From Flavobacteriaceae bacterium GSB9 (GTDB taxonomy: Bacteria > Bacteroidota > Bacteroidia > Flavobacteriales > Flavobacteriaceae): a stretch of DNA of 64,000 nt. Position 1 is the first letter of the stretch. Each line of letters starts with the position of its first letter. Below the pieces are notes generated by a model. It was not told the DNA's origin, did no database searches, and worked only from the letters and a program-made list of their open reading frames with translations. The translations under genes and the position numbers were made by a program. This document shows, piece after piece, positions 36,181 to 46,899 of the stretch. The DNA is taken from NCBI GenBank assembly GCA_022749295.1, contig CP062007.1, positions 1,550,001-1,614,000 on the forward strand. Direction: 5' to 3'.

Positions 36181-38127
36181 TTAACAGGTTAAAGCTATTT
36201 TTGTTCCCGAATTAAGACGACTTTCTATTTTTAAAACGGCCCCTATTTCGTCTGCGCGTTTTTGCATATTGTTAAGGCCGTTACCTTTTTCTACTTCGGT
36301 TTCGTTAAACCCAACCCCGTTATCGGTAACAGCAAACACAATCTTGCCTTTGTCTTTTTTTATATCGATTTGGACTACTGTTGGCTGGGCATATTTTAAA
36401 GCATTGTTAATAGATTCCTGCATAATTCTATAAATATTCATACCTTTTACCGATGTAAATCCTACCGTTTTTTCCACATTTGAATTGACATTAAACTCGA
36501 AGTTAATTCCGCTAGACGACAAGTTGGCATTATCGATAAAATTGGATATTCTCGCCTGTAAATCCTCTAAAGTAATGGCTCTTTTATTCATGGCCCAAAT
36601 CGTATCGCGTAACTCAGCAATGGTTTTTTTTGTAAAATTGCTGATACCATTTAACTTATCGGTTAGTTTTTCGTTGGTTATTTTAAATCCGTACTGCAAA
36701 TTCTCTACAGACGAAATAATAAAAGTAAGTTGGGCGCCAATATTATCGTGCAAATCTCTTGATATTCTTAAGCGTTGCTCTTGTAATCTGTTTTGTGTTT
36801 CTATTTTGATTAAAGCCTCTTTTAGCTCACTTTCCTTTCGTAACTGACGGGTTTTTAGTTTTTGTTTTGCATAGAGCATATAACCCAATAGTAAGGCAAC
36901 AACTACCAACACCCCTAAACCCAACAACTGCATATTTTTCCTAGAGATATCCAGCTCCTTTTCGGCCAAATTGGTACGTTGCATTAAAATTTGCTTTTCT
37001 CGTTGTGAGGCATTGTATTTTTCCTGAATCTCGGCCACCTCTTTTGTTACGCGATCACTAAAAATAGAGTCCTGAATACTTTTGTACAGCTTTTGGTAAT
37101 GAAGTACACTGTCTGCATTTTTCTTAATTGCATAATACGATAACAATGAACTATAGGCCCCTTGTTGAAGTTCTTTTGCATCGGTTTCTTTAGCCAGTTT
37201 TAGTCCTAATCTCAAATTTTTTTCGGCGCTACGCAGCGCTCCAGTGGAAACAAGTACACTCCCCATATTAATTACCGTACTTGCCACGCCATAATTGTCA
37301 CGAATTTCTTGTCTTATTTTTAAGGATTTTTCAAAAGCTTCCATAGCTTCACGGTATTTATTTTGCTCTTTATAAATTCCGCCAATATTATTGTAAAGTG
37401 TACCAAGCTCCTTTTTAAAACCGTTACTTTTAGATATCTCAACACCCTTTTTGTAATAGTTTAAAGATTGTACAGTATCTTTTAAAGACAAATAAACATT
37501 ACCTATGTTGGTATATGAATGAGACAATCCAATTAAATCGTTAATGCCTTTATAAGTGCTTACTACTTCTAAATAGGTTTCTAGAGCTTTATCGTACTGC
37601 TTGAGATCGTGATATATATTCCCTATGTTATTTTTTATGATTGACGCATATTTTAAATGGTTTTTAGCCTGATATATTTTTAATGCGTTGGTAGCATAAA
37701 ATATGGCGGAATCCATTTTAAACAACCGTTTATAGGCAATTCCTAATTTATTATAGGCACTAGCCATGCCCATGGAATCTTTTACTCCTTCACGGTAGTC
37801 CATCGCATTTTTGTAGTAGGCGATGGCCGTATTAAAATCGGAAATATCATAATATAAAATACCCAAATCGTTATAAGCTTGGGCAATACCCTGCTCATTT
37901 TTGGTTTGTTTTGCTAGGCTAAGCGCTTTTTTTCCGTAGGCGAAAGCTGAGTCGGCCGAAACCGTTCGATAATACCAACATAAATCGCTATACGATTTAA
38001 CCCGAATGGAATCTTTAGGATTTGAAGCCAAAACTTGTTTTAAACTATCAATGTGCTTTTTAGGACTTTGAGAGAGTCCGTAAAACGCAAATAGTACAAA
38101 TAAGGCTGAGAAGACTTTTTTCAACAT
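36181..38127 (-). CDS. TPR sensor histidine kinase (HisKA_3 type)
   Basis: The 648-residue protein has a signal peptide, about eight TPR repeats (residues of about 50-345; phrases such as AYNKLGIAYKRLFKMDSAIF and NIGNIYHDLKQYDKALETYL), a coiled coil, a membrane helix near 400-420, a HisKA_3 dimerisation domain with His460 (ISRDLHDNIGAQL), and an HATPase_c (ESINNALKYAQPT, DNGVGFNE, GNGLNNMQKRA). HisKA_3 kinases pair with LuxR-type regulators, matching the next gene. A small helix protein gene lies 5 bases upstream. Confidence 0.93.
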   Translation of the reverse strand: MLKKVFSALFVLFAFYGLSQSPKKHIDSLKQVLASNPKDSIRVKSYSDLCWYYRTVSADSAFAYGKKALSLAKQTKNEQGIAQAYNDLGILYYDISDFNTAIAYYKNAMDYREGVKDSMGMASAYNKLGIAYKRLFKMDSAIFYATNALKIYQAKNHLKYASIIKNNIGNIYHDLKQYDKALETYLEVVSTYKGINDLIGLSHSYTNIGNVYLSLKDTVQSLNYYKKGVEISKSNGFKKELGTLYNNIGGIYKEQNKYREAMEAFEKSLKIRQEIRDNYGVASTVINMGSVLVSTGALRSAEKNLRLGLKLAKETDAKELQQGAYSSLLSYYAIKKNADSVLHYQKLYKSIQDSIFSDRVTKEVAEIQEKYNASQREKQILMQRTNLAEKELDISRKNMQLLGLGVLVVVALLLGYMLYAKQKLKTRQLRKESELKEALIKIETQNRLQEQRLRISRDLHDNIGAQLTFIISSVENLQYGFKITNEKLTDKLNGISNFTKKTIAELRDTIWAMNKRAITLEDLQARISNFIDNANLSSSGINFEFNVNSNVEKTVGFTSVKGMNIYRIMQESINNALKYAQPTVVQIDIKKDKGKIVFAVTDNGVGFNETEVEKGNGLNNMQKRADEIGAVLKIESRLNSGTKIALTC

Positions 38128-38132
38128 AAATA

Positions 38133-38414
38133 TTAGGGATACTCATCTAGGGTTAACTTTTGCAGTAAGAGAATCTCCCTAGTTATTTTGAAAAGCCGAT
38201 TAAAAAGCGATTCGTGAAATTGGTCTATTAAATTTAGCTTATTCATATATAAGGTGTTTTTCTTGCCTTCTCGAACAAGACTATTTTCCAATAATTGTAG
38301 GTTAGTGCGTCCTTCTTTTTTCAAACTTTGGGTACCTACAAAAACCCTAACCAAAAAAATTACTAATGCCTTAAACATTAAAATAATTACCACAGTCAAA
38401 ACATCGAACATCAT
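38133..38414 (-). CDS. Small membrane-anchored protein of unknown function
   Basis: The 93-residue protein has one N-terminal helix (LTVVIILMFKALVIFLVRVF) and a charged helical tail (NLIDQFHESLFNRLFKITRE). Its stop lies 5 bases ahead of the TPR kinase start, so it would head the kinase/regulator operon. I do not recognise it. Confidence 0.55.
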   Translation of the reverse strand: MMFDVLTVVIILMFKALVIFLVRVFVGTQSLKKEGRTNLQLLENSLVREGKKNTLYMNKLNLIDQFHESLFNRLFKITREILLLQKLTLDEYP

Positions 38415-38462
38415 GATTACAAATCAATTTTGAATACAATATTTAAATCTTGAACGAAAAAA

Positions 38463-38513
38463 CACCAATCTTCAAATGTTTTACCATAATGAAGAATTGG
38501 TGCCTTTTGATAT
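38463..38513 (-). terminator. Possible second terminator of the PQQ-like gene
   Basis: A 12-bp imperfect stem (CACCAAT-CTTCA with TGAAGAATTGGTG, one bulge) ends in TTTTTT on the minus strand. The interval 38515-38583 shows nothing else that I recognise. Confidence 0.5.
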
Positions 38514-38583
38514 GAACTGATTAATAGCATCCTAAATTTAACGTAATATGTTGAACCTTAGCTAATTTTTCGACAAAATGTGA

Positions 38584-38626
38584 TAAAAAAAGATTAAGCG
38601 CAATAGTGTTAATATCACACTTAATC
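38584..38626 (-). terminator. Terminator of the PQQ-like gene
   Basis: On the minus strand the outer stem GATTAAG / CTTAATC with an inner GTG/CAC stem is followed by seven T, just after the stop of the 38650 gene. Confidence 0.7.
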
Positions 38627-38649
38627 ATGAAAAATCACAACAACAAGAT

Positions 38650-40500
38650 TTATTTTTGAAGGTCGTAGGCGTAAATGCCATTCTTGCCTGCCTGATAGTA
38701 AAGCATTCCCCCAAATTTATCAACTTCGTAGGTTGGTTTTTTATCTTTTAAGATGATTTCTTTATCAACTGTTCCTGAATCTTTATTCACTTTTACAAGC
38801 CCAACGCCATCATCCAATTTTGTTAAAATGAACTGCGCATTTTCTGTAGCGGCAGTTGCTCTAAACCTTTTGGCCATCTCATTAAACGATGCGGTTGCAA
38901 TAGCAGCAAACATATCGGCCTCTCGCTTTTTCTGTGCACCATATTGGTTGTATTGGCCCAAATAGTTTTTGTTGGCACCTGCTCGGGCTGATGCGTCGGC
39001 CATCATCACGGTCGAAGCTACTGTCATAGCTGCCAAAGCAACAACGGCAAAAGCACTTTTACCTGGCGGACGATAATATTCATGAAACTTTTCTTTACCA
39101 TCAAAATCTAGCATCATCAAGTTTTGATCTGATGCCAACAATAACCCATCGTCTCTCAAATCGATACTTGATGGATATTCTTTGCCGTCGAACTTATATG
39201 TAGCCAAAGTACCGATATCGCCCGAGTTTTCATCAATAGCGATAATTTCTTCACCAGTGCTAATTAAGTAACGGCCGTGGGCCTCATCGTAAGTACTAGA
39301 AACCGATTTAGCACTTTTGTATTTTATGGGTTTGTTCCAAATGGATTCACCAGTATCCAAATTAATAATATCGGCATCACTATCGGTAATGTAAATCATA
39401 CCTTGTTTGGTCAAAGCCATGGTGTGAATGTTTTCCCCTGTTTTTAAAGGCTTTTTAAACAACGGATTACCATCGTATGAGATTTTGTTAATTCCGCCTT
39501 CACCAATTCCGAAAAGAATACCGTCATCCATAATATAAAAATGCTGCACATAGCCTTTGGTTTTAGGTGCCTTTTCCCATAAATCTTCACCTGTACTCGA
39601 TGAGAGGAATGAAATATTACTTTGGGCTTTTGCAGCAGCTAACTTTGCCAAGCCTTTTTTACCCGTGTCTGCAACATCGCTAACTATAGCCAAACCTTTT
39701 GGGGTAACTTCAAAATTGGAAACCATACCTTTAAGTTTTTTACCATCGCTCCACATTTCATTACCGTTAGCACCTATTTTATGAATTTCGTGGTTCTTAC
39801 CTTTAACCTGAAAGGCATACATCGACTTCCCATCTTCTGCTTCAATAACGTAAGCTACATTTTTGAGGTCTACCACCCAACTTTCGGCACCAGTAGCCAT
39901 ATCAATTCTGTAAATGCCTTTAAAAGTTGGTAAAATAACGCCACCATTAATAATGGAAGCACTTCCAGTTAGCGAGTTACTCCCTTTTAGTTTGAAGAGT
40001 TTTTCTTCATTACCGGTTCCCAAATCATAAATTCCAACGGCTTGGGCATATTTTTCCTTGGCAGTACGTTGCCCAGAAACTATCAGTTTATTTTCAGGCA
40101 GTAATAATGTTGGCTGCCCTGCAGCTTTCCAACCATTGGCTTTGGTATCGAACAAGCGTTTTCCGGAAACCACATCAATAACGCTCTGTTTCGCTGAAAT
40201 TCCGCCAAAGCCAGCCTGCCCCACCATAACATACGGTGAATTGGGGACAATGTATACTTCTTCTTCTTTTACCTTTCCGTAATCATTGAAATTGAATAAC
40301 AATCCATCTTGACCTGGTTTAATTCCAGCCAGTCCCTTACCGTGCGTAATCAGCAACACGCCAGAACTGGTTAGTGTCATTTTTTCTATATTTCCATCAA
40401 GTTCGTACTTGAAATCTGGCGCTTCTGCTTTTTGCGCCTGTGTTACATTTGCTATTAACAAAACTGCGAACAGCAATATATAAGCTCTTAAATGTCTCAT
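38650..40500 (-). CDS. Exported PQQ-like beta-propeller protein
   Basis: The 616-residue protein has a signal peptide (AYILLFAVLLIANVTQAQ) and repeated blade-like sequences of PQQ/WD type with alternating GESIWNKPIKYKS, GAESWVVDLKNVAYVIEAED, GEDLWEKAPKTKGYV and GKRLFDTKANGWKAAG. A transmembrane-like hydrophobic stretch near residue 485-500 (FAVVALAAMTVASTVMMADA) interrupts the propeller. It looks like a binding platform outside the inner membrane; no ligand or partner can be named. Confidence 0.82.
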   Translation of the reverse strand: MRHLRAYILLFAVLLIANVTQAQKAEAPDFKYELDGNIEKMTLTSSGVLLITHGKGLAGIKPGQDGLLFNFNDYGKVKEEEVYIVPNSPYVMVGQAGFGGISAKQSVIDVVSGKRLFDTKANGWKAAGQPTLLLPENKLIVSGQRTAKEKYAQAVGIYDLGTGNEEKLFKLKGSNSLTGSASIINGGVILPTFKGIYRIDMATGAESWVVDLKNVAYVIEAEDGKSMYAFQVKGKNHEIHKIGANGNEMWSDGKKLKGMVSNFEVTPKGLAIVSDVADTGKKGLAKLAAAKAQSNISFLSSSTGEDLWEKAPKTKGYVQHFYIMDDGILFGIGEGGINKISYDGNPLFKKPLKTGENIHTMALTKQGMIYITDSDADIINLDTGESIWNKPIKYKSAKSVSSTYDEAHGRYLISTGEEIIAIDENSGDIGTLATYKFDGKEYPSSIDLRDDGLLLASDQNLMMLDFDGKEKFHEYYRPPGKSAFAVVALAAMTVASTVMMADASARAGANKNYLGQYNQYGAQKKREADMFAAIATASFNEMAKRFRATAATENAQFILTKLDDGVGLVKVNKDSGTVDKEIILKDKKPTYEVDKFGGMLYYQAGKNGIYAYDLQK

Positions 40501-40580
40501 TGTTGAATATTTTATTGGTTAATAGTTCAACAAATCTGCAATTTTAAACGAGGGCAATCAATACGATGAATTACGTATAT

Positions 40581-41546
40581 TTAAAATACGATATGAGAAA
40601 ATTGAGACTTAATCAGCTGTTTTTCAGATTCTAACTTTTGAAGAAATAGAAGATGCGCTTCAGACTTTGGGTTGAAAGGTTTATGCTGAAGTCCTTTTTG
40701 AATATGCTCAACTTCTTCCATAGTTTTCAAGGCTTTTGAAGACATCCATACCAATAAAAATTTTTCCCAAATATAGTTTATTGCCGTTTGGTTGGGATGA
40801 AGCATATCTTCTGCGTAATAGCGGTAATCACGCAATTCGTCCATCATGATTTCGTACGATGGAAAATAGAACAATTGGTTAAGGTAAGTACTCGAATTCT
40901 TATTCAAAAATTGATAAATTCCAGAAATTAAATGCGCTTTGCTTCTGCTATTTTCAACAAAACCATCTTTGAGGTGACGGATTGGAGAAACCGTAAAAAT
41001 GATTGTAGTCTTTGGATTTACCTTTATAATAGATGCTGAAATGTTTTTTAATGAATTTGAAATGTCTTCAACCGACAATAATTCCTTTGAAAATTCTTTT
41101 TGAGGTACTTTATGGCAATTGGCTACTATGTTTTCTGTTTTGTTGAATCGGTATACCCAAGCTGTACCCAAAGTGATTACAACATGCGTTGAATGCTTAA
41201 TCTGTTGCCGCATTAATTCAATACTGCTGTTTAGGTTGCCAAGCAATTCGTCTTTCGAAACCGAGCTCAGTTTAGAATGCCCATCAAAACAATGCCACTG
41301 CTCATTAAGAAAAAAAATATCCTTTTCTGAATATGTATCTTCATTTAAAGCACGCTCAACTAAATTTTCTATAGCTTTTGGATGGAATAAAATTCCGAAA
41401 GGGTTTTTAAGGTTTTTAAATTTGAAATAATCCAGCTTTTTCCCAATATTATCTGAAAAGCATGACCCCAAAAGCAAAATATCAGCATGGTAGTCTATTA
41501 AATTTTCAGACTGTTTTTTTAATGGTATTTGAGTTTGAAGTTTCAT
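40581..41546 (-). CDS. GSCFA domain protein
   Basis: The 321-residue protein has the family-naming motif LLLGSCFSDNIGKKLDYFKF, with NPFGILFHPKAIENLV and TLGTAWVYRFN further on, then TIIFTVSPIRHLKDGF and MLHPNQTAINYIWEKFLL. GSCFA proteins are thought to be SGNH-hydrolase relatives, with Ser in GSCF and a late DxxH-type (HPN) region. No signal peptide is visible. Substrate unknown. Confidence 0.92.
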   Translation of the reverse strand: MKLQTQIPLKKQSENLIDYHADILLLGSCFSDNIGKKLDYFKFKNLKNPFGILFHPKAIENLVERALNEDTYSEKDIFFLNEQWHCFDGHSKLSSVSKDELLGNLNSSIELMRQQIKHSTHVVITLGTAWVYRFNKTENIVANCHKVPQKEFSKELLSVEDISNSLKNISASIIKVNPKTTIIFTVSPIRHLKDGFVENSRSKAHLISGIYQFLNKNSSTYLNQLFYFPSYEIMMDELRDYRYYAEDMLHPNQTAINYIWEKFLLVWMSSKALKTMEEVEHIQKGLQHKPFNPKSEAHLLFLQKLESEKQLIKSQFSHIVF

Positions 41547-41667
41547 CTGTTAAAGTTACAAAGTTTCTAAATCCTATGGCTCCAAAAACAGGAAAGTTAC
41601 TGAGCCATAAAATATATGTCCCAGTAACTTTTGTATATGTTTAGAACAAAACAAGTTTGTAACGAAT

Positions 41668-44286
41668 TTATATCACCTTAATGATTTCACCAGCTTGTTT
41701 AAGTGCTTGATCTATTCCGGCTGGATTTTTACCGCCCGCTGTCGCAAAAAATGGCTGTCCGCCACCGCCGCCTTGAATAAACTTTCCAAGTTCTCTAACT
41801 ACCTGTCCGGCATTCAAACCTTTTTCAGCTACCAATTCTTTTGAAATATAGCACGATAAAAGCGCCTTACCGTTTTGCTCGGCTGCCAAGAGTAAAAACA
41901 AATTGTTTTGCTCACCACCCAACTCGAATGCAACATCCTTTAATCCAGCAGCATCCAAATCTAATTTTTTAGCTAAAAACTGCACACCATTGACATCTTG
42001 AAGTTCACTTTTTAACTCACTCTTTATATTTTTGGCTTTATCCTTTAATAGTGCTTCAATCTGTTTTTTAAGCGTATTGTTTTCTTCCTGCAGATTAGTC
42101 AGCGCTTTTACAGGTTCTTTGGCATTATTCAACAAGGCTTTCATTTCAATAAACGCCTGGTTATTTTCAAAATAATAATTTTTAGTAGCGTTATTGGTAA
42201 TAGCCTCTATCCTTCTTATTCCCGCTGCCACGGCTCCTTCAGATAAAATTTTAAAATGCCAAATATCGGCCGTATTGTTAACGTGGGTGCCACCGCACAG
42301 CTCAATAGACTTTCCAAATCTTACAGATCTTACTGTATCACCATATTTTTCGCCAAACAAACTCATGGCACCATCGGCTATGGCTTCTTCTTTTGGTGTA
42401 TTTCGTTTTTCTTCTAAAGGCAGTTTACCTTCAATTCTTCGATTTACAAAATCTTCAACATCTTGAAGTTCTTCAGGTGTTAATTTTGAGAAATGTGAAA
42501 AATCGAAGCGTAAATAATCAGCATTTACAGCACTTCCCTTTTGTTCTACATGTGTTCCCAAAACTTCCCTTAACGCTTGGTGCAACAAATGCGTTGCGGT
42601 GTGATTGCTTTCGATTTGACTTCTATGCGTTTCATCTACAACGGCTTTAAACGATTCGTTGATGTGCTCTGGTAAGTTTTTCGCAAAATGGATAATCAAA
42701 TTGTTTTCCTTTTTGGTATCGAGAATATAAACCACATCGCCATGGGCATCTTCTAAATACCCCTTATCGCCCACTTGTCCGCCACCTTCAGGATAAAACG
42801 GCGTTATATTGAACACCAACTGGTACATATCGCCCTCTTTTTTTGTACAAACTTTTCGGTAACGGGTTAATTTCACTTGGGTTTCAAGCGTATCGTAACC
42901 CACAAACTCAGTTTCGGCATCTTCCTTTACAATTACCCAATCGTCGGCATTGATTCCACTAGCGGCACGCGAACGGTCTTTTTGCTTTTGAAGTTCTTTA
43001 TTAAATCCTTTTTCATCAAGTTTCAAGCCTTTTTCAGAAAGGATCAAGCCCGTTAAATCGATTGGAAAACCGTAGGTATCATATAATTCGAAAGCCTTTT
43101 CGCCAGAAACGGTATTACCTTGGGTTTCTTCAACTATTCGGTTCAACAACACCAAACCTTGATCTAAAGTGCGCAAAAAGGACTGTTCCTCTTCCTTTAT
43201 AACATTTTCTACGAGTGTTTTTTGGTTTTTTATTTCAGGAAAGGCCTGTCCCATTTTTTCATTCAACACATCGACCAACCTATAAATAAACGGTTCCTTT
43301 TTATCTAGAAAAGTGAACCCGTAACGCACAGCTCGGCGTAAAATCCTGCGGATAACATAACCGGCACCTGTGCTGCTAGGCAATTGACCATCGGCAATTG
43401 AAAAGGCCACGGCACGGACATGGTCTGAAATCACGCGAATGGCCACATCGGTCATCTCGTCTTTGCCATATTTTTTATCGGTGATGGTCTCCAGTTCACG
43501 AATTAGCGGCGTAAACACATCGGTATCGTAATTAGACTGCACCCCTTGAAGCACCATACACAAACGCTCGAAGCCCATACCAGTATCGATGTGTTTGTTG
43601 GGCAACGTTTCTAAACTTCCGTTGGCTTTGCGGTTAAATTGGATAAAAACCAAGTTCCAGATTTCCACAACTTGAGGATGGTCTTGGTTTACTAAATCTT
43701 TTCCTGGAATTTTCGCTTTTTCTTCAGCCGAACGGATATCCACATGAATTTCGCTACATGGCCCACATGGACCTTGGTCACCCATTTCCCAGAAATTATC
43801 CTTTTTGTCGCCTTTTAAAATGCGGTCTTCAGAAATATGCTGTTTCCAAAGATCGTAAGCTTCGGTATCCATACCTAACCCGTCTTCTTTACTTCCTTCA
43901 AAAACGGTAACATATAAAATATCTTTATCGATGCCGAAAACTTCGGTAAGCAATTCCCAAGACCATGCAATGGCTTCCTTTTTAAAGTAATCGCCAAAAC
44001 TCCAGTTTCCCAACATTTCAAATAGAGTGTGGTGATAAGTATCGTAGCCCACCTCATCTAAATCGTTATGTTTACCAGAAACGCGCAAACACTTTTGGGA
44101 ATCGGTAACACGGGTATTTTTTGGTTTGGCATTTCCCAAAAAATATTCCTTAAAAGGCACCATCCCTGCATTTACAAACATTAACGTAGGGTCGTTTTTC
44201 AACACCATTGGAGCAGATGGCACAATACTATGCTTTTTATCTTCAAAAAAACTTAAAAACTTAGAACGGATGTCTTGAGACTTCAT
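41668..44286 (-). CDS. alaS: Alanyl-tRNA synthetase
   Basis: AlaRS charges tRNA-Ala and edits mischarged Ser/Gly. The 872-residue protein has the class II core ([56 protein letters not shown]), the editing domain with zinc motifs [18 protein letters not shown] and [11 protein letters not shown], and the C-terminal DHHA1 domain ending in [19 protein letters not shown]. Complete length. It faces the M23 peptidase gene divergently. Confidence 0.97.
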   Translation of the reverse strand: MKSQDIRSKFLSFFEDKKHSIVPSAPMVLKNDPTLMFVNAGMVPFKEYFLGNAKPKNTRVTDSQKCLRVSGKHNDLDEVGYDTYHHTLFEMLGNWSFGDYFKKEAIAWSWELLTEVFGIDKDILYVTVFEGSKEDGLGMDTEAYDLWKQHISEDRILKGDKKDNFWEMGDQGPCGPCSEIHVDIRSAEEKAKIPGKDLVNQDHPQVVEIWNLVFIQFNRKANGSLETLPNKHIDTGMGFERLCMVLQGVQSNYDTDVFTPLIRELETITDKKYGKDEMTDVAIRVISDHVRAVAFSIADGQLPSSTGAGYVIRRILRRAVRYGFTFLDKKEPFIYRLVDVLNEKMGQAFPEIKNQKTLVENVIKEEEQSFLRTLDQGLVLLNRIVEETQGNTVSGEKAFELYDTYGFPIDLTGLILSEKGLKLDEKGFNKELQKQKDRSRAASGINADDWVIVKEDAETEFVGYDTLETQVKLTRYRKVCTKKEGDMYQLVFNITPFYPEGGGQVGDKGYLEDAHGDVVYILDTKKENNLIIHFAKNLPEHINESFKAVVDETHRSQIESNHTATHLLHQALREVLGTHVEQKGSAVNADYLRFDFSHFSKLTPEELQDVEDFVNRRIEGKLPLEEKRNTPKEEAIADGAMSLFGEKYGDTVRSVRFGKSIELCGGTHVNNTADIWHFKILSEGAVAAGIRRIEAITNNATKNYYFENNQAFIEMKALLNNAKEPVKALTNLQEENNTLKKQIEALLKDKAKNIKSELKSELQDVNGVQFLAKKLDLDAAGLKDVAFELGGEQNNLFLLLAAEQNGKALLSCYISKELVAEKGLNAGQVVRELGKFIQGGGGGQPFFATAGGKNPAGIDQALKQAGEIIKVI

Positions 44287-44471
44287 ATATCAATTATTCT
44301 CTTTTCAGTTATTTAGTATTAATTACAAAACAATTTTTATCTTTACTCTCCCTAATTTTAAATCAGCCAAACCAATTTGGTCTATAATATTTTATTGGTT
44401 TGTTCGTTTTTTACAAAATTTGCCGTTTGTAATCAAAGTTTATCAAGCGCAAAAATAGTATAATTTAAACA

Positions 44472-45443
44472 ATGAGTAAGGTAAAATATTATTACGATCC
44501 AGAATCGCTTTCTTACCGAAAGATAGAGCGAAAGAAAAGAACCACGTTTAAGTATGCTTCTTTGTTTATTTTAGCCTCAGGTTTCTTTGCCTTTATCTTT
44601 ATTTTTATAGCCAGTCAGTTTCTGGAATCGCCCAAGGAACGCGCTTTAAAACGTGAATTGGAAAACACAAAATTACAGTTTGAATTGCTGAATAAAAAAA
44701 TGGATCAAGCCGAAGCCGTTTTAGCCAATGTAGCCGAAAGAGACAACAATATTTACCGTGTTTATTTTGAGGCAAACCCAATTCCTGACGAACAGCGAAA
44801 AGCTGGTTTTGGAGGGATCAATCGCTATAAAAGTTTAGAAGGTTTTGATAATTCGAAATTGATTATTGAAAGCAATAAGCGTTTAGATGTGCTTCAAAAG
44901 CAAATAGTGGTTCAATCTAAATCGTTAGACGAAATCGCTAAGCTTGCGGAGGAAAAAGAAAAGTTGCTGGCTGCCATTCCGGCCATTCAACCTGTAAGCA
45001 ACGAAGATTTAACCAGAATGGCCTCGGGCTACGGCATGCGATCAGACCCATTTACAAAAGTTAGAAAAATGCATTGGGGTATGGATTTTACCGCACCTCG
45101 CGGAACACCTGTTTACGCCTCGGGTGATGGCGTTATTGCGCGTGCAGATAGCAATTCATCAGGTTATGGCAAACACATAAGAATAGATCATGGTTATGGC
45201 TACACCAGCCTTTATGCACACCTTTACAAATACAACGTTAGAAGAAACCAAAAGGTAAAACGTGGCGACCTTATTGGTTTTGTGGGCAGCACCGGCCGCT
45301 CTGAAGCACCACATCTGCACTACGAAATATTTAAAGACGGTAACCGTATTAACCCCATTAACTTCTATTATGGCAGCTTAACAGCCGAAGAGTTTAACAA
45401 ACTATTGGAGCACGCTTCATTAGAAAACCAATCGCTTGACTAA
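44472..45443 (+). CDS. M23 family metallopeptidase with membrane anchor
   Basis: The 323-residue protein has one N-terminal helix (SLFILASGFFAFIFIFIASQ), a coiled coil, and a LytM/M23 domain (GMRSDPFTKVRKMHWGMDFT, APRGTPVYASGDGV, HLHYEIFKDGNRINP) holding the zinc ligands (H..D, HxH). It should cleave peptidoglycan cross-links from the periplasmic face. Its stop overlaps the MerR gene start by one base, so they are coupled. Confidence 0.94.
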   Translation: MSKVKYYYDPESLSYRKIERKKRTTFKYASLFILASGFFAFIFIFIASQFLESPKERALKRELENTKLQFELLNKKMDQAEAVLANVAERDNNIYRVYFEANPIPDEQRKAGFGGINRYKSLEGFDNSKLIIESNKRLDVLQKQIVVQSKSLDEIAKLAEEKEKLLAAIPAIQPVSNEDLTRMASGYGMRSDPFTKVRKMHWGMDFTAPRGTPVYASGDGVIARADSNSSGYGKHIRIDHGYGYTSLYAHLYKYNVRRNQKVKRGDLIGFVGSTGRSEAPHLHYEIFKDGNRINPINFYYGSLTAEEFNKLLEHASLENQSLD

Positions 45444-45772
45444 TGCATATAGAACTACCCGAAAAACGATATTATGGTATTGGCGAAGTTGCCAAAGCGT
45501 TTGGTGTCAACACATCGCTCATTCGGTTTTGGGAAAAGGAATTTGATTTACTTAAACCCAAAAAAAATGCTAAAGGCAACCGTAAATTTACTCCCGAAGA
45601 CATTAAAAACCTCAAGTTTATCTACCACTTGGTAAAAGAACGCGGTTTTACTTTAGAAGGTGCAAAAATCCACTTAAAAGAAGAAAAAAAGCAAGCGCTT
45701 AGCAATTTTGAAATTGTAAGCAAACTGGAAAACATAAAAATCCAGTTGATAAAAATAAAAGAACATCTTTAA
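45443..45772 (+). CDS. MerR family transcriptional regulator
   Basis: The 109-residue protein has the MerR HTH (YYGIGEVAKAFGVNTSLIRF, WEKEFDLLKPKKNAKGNRKF) with a short coiled-coil tail. It lacks a metal- or ligand-binding domain and is at the small end of the family. It is coupled to the M23 peptidase gene by a one-base overlap, so it may control envelope or cell-wall genes. Confidence 0.93.
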   Translation: MHIELPEKRYYGIGEVAKAFGVNTSLIRFWEKEFDLLKPKKNAKGNRKFTPEDIKNLKFIYHLVKERGFTLEGAKIHLKEEKKQALSNFEIVSKLENIKIQLIKIKEHL

Positions 45773-45864
45773 AATCAATCTTACAAAAAAACACGTTTAA
45801 AGCGTAACTTCTGCATAAAAACTGTGTCAAATAATCAAACAATAAAATTTAAACTTATTTAATC

Positions 45865-46452
45865 ATGAAAAAATTTTTACCTTGGATACTTGTTGCCGTT
45901 GTTATTTTTGGAATCTACTCTTGGGCAAAGGGATTCAACAATACTGCTGTAGAATACGAAGCCAATGCAAAAACAGCTTGGAGTAACGTTGAAAGTGCCT
46001 ACCAACGCCGTTCAGATTTAATTCCAAATTTGGTTAATACCGTTAAAGGTTACGCTGCCCACGAAAAAGAAACTTTAGAAGGCGTTATAAAAGCGCGTTC
46101 TGAGGCGACTAAAACTAACATCGATGTTGACAATTTAACTCCCGATAAAATAGCCCAATTCCAACAAGCCCAACAAGGATTGAGCGGTGCATTATCGAGG
46201 CTTTTGGTAACCGTTGAGCGTTACCCTGATTTGAAGGCCGATAGAAGTTTTCAAGAACTACAGTCGCAACTAGAAGGTACCGAAAACAGAATTAATGTTG
46301 AACGTAACCGATACAATGAAGCCGTAAACACTTACGATATATTCACTACTAAATTCCCAGGTAAATTGTTGGCCGGTTTATTTGGTTTTGAAGAAATGGC
46401 CCGCTTTAAAAGTGCTCCTGGTAGTGAAAATGCTCCTAAAGTTGAATTTTAA
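45865..46452 (+). CDS. LemA family protein
   Basis: The 195-residue protein has an N-terminal membrane helix and a long four-helix body with the family phrases AYQRRSDLIPNLVNTVKGYA, YPDLKADRSFQELQSQLEGT, and ENRINVERNRYNEAVNTYD. It heads a tight operon with two TPM-domain genes: the next ATG overlaps its stop. The molecular role of LemA/TPM systems is uncertain; stress-related membrane proteostasis is suspected. Confidence 0.95.
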   Translation: MKKFLPWILVAVVIFGIYSWAKGFNNTAVEYEANAKTAWSNVESAYQRRSDLIPNLVNTVKGYAAHEKETLEGVIKARSEATKTNIDVDNLTPDKIAQFQQAQQGLSGALSRLLVTVERYPDLKADRSFQELQSQLEGTENRINVERNRYNEAVNTYDIFTTKFPGKLLAGLFGFEEMARFKSAPGSENAPKVEF

Positions 46453-46889
46453 TGTCTAATATTGAAGATTTTTTAACACAAGACGAAGAGCAGGATATTG
46501 TTGAAGCTATTAGGCAAGCCGAACTTAATACTTCTGGCGAAATACGGGTACATATTGAAAAAACCACTAATGGTGACCCAAAAAACAGAGCTCTGGAGGT
46601 CTTTCACATGTTAAAAATGGACAATACCCAGCTTAAAAACGGTGTATTGATTTATGTCGCTGTTGACGACAAGCACTTTGCCATTTATGGCGATGAAGGA
46701 ATCAACAATGCCGTACCAAACGATTTTTGGGAAAGCACAAAAAACATCATACAAGCACATTTTAAAAACGGACATTTCAAACAGGGTTTAATTGATGGCG
46801 TCATAAAATCGGGCGAGCAACTTAAAACATTTTTTCCTTATAAAGCATCAGACATCAACGAACTTCCAAACGATATTTCTAAAGGATAG
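46452..46889 (+). CDS. TPM domain protein, soluble
   Basis: The 145-residue protein is a single TPM domain (NTSGEIRVHIEKTTNGDPKN, MLKMDNTQLKNGVLIYVAVD, FAIYGDEGINNAVPNDFWES) without a signal peptide or membrane helix. It follows the LemA gene with a one-base overlap and precedes the second TPM gene by 10 bases. Confidence 0.92.
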   Translation: MSNIEDFLTQDEEQDIVEAIRQAELNTSGEIRVHIEKTTNGDPKNRALEVFHMLKMDNTQLKNGVLIYVAVDDKHFAIYGDEGINNAVPNDFWESTKNIIQAHFKNGHFKQGLIDGVIKSGEQLKTFFPYKASDINELPNDISKG

Positions 46890-46899
46890 TCACCTCAGT

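Noticed and set aside
41593-41642. Hairpin AAAGTTACTG / CAGTAACTTT after alaS
   Set aside because: The stem is clear but the loop is 29 bases and no T run follows on the minus strand, so it is not called a terminator.
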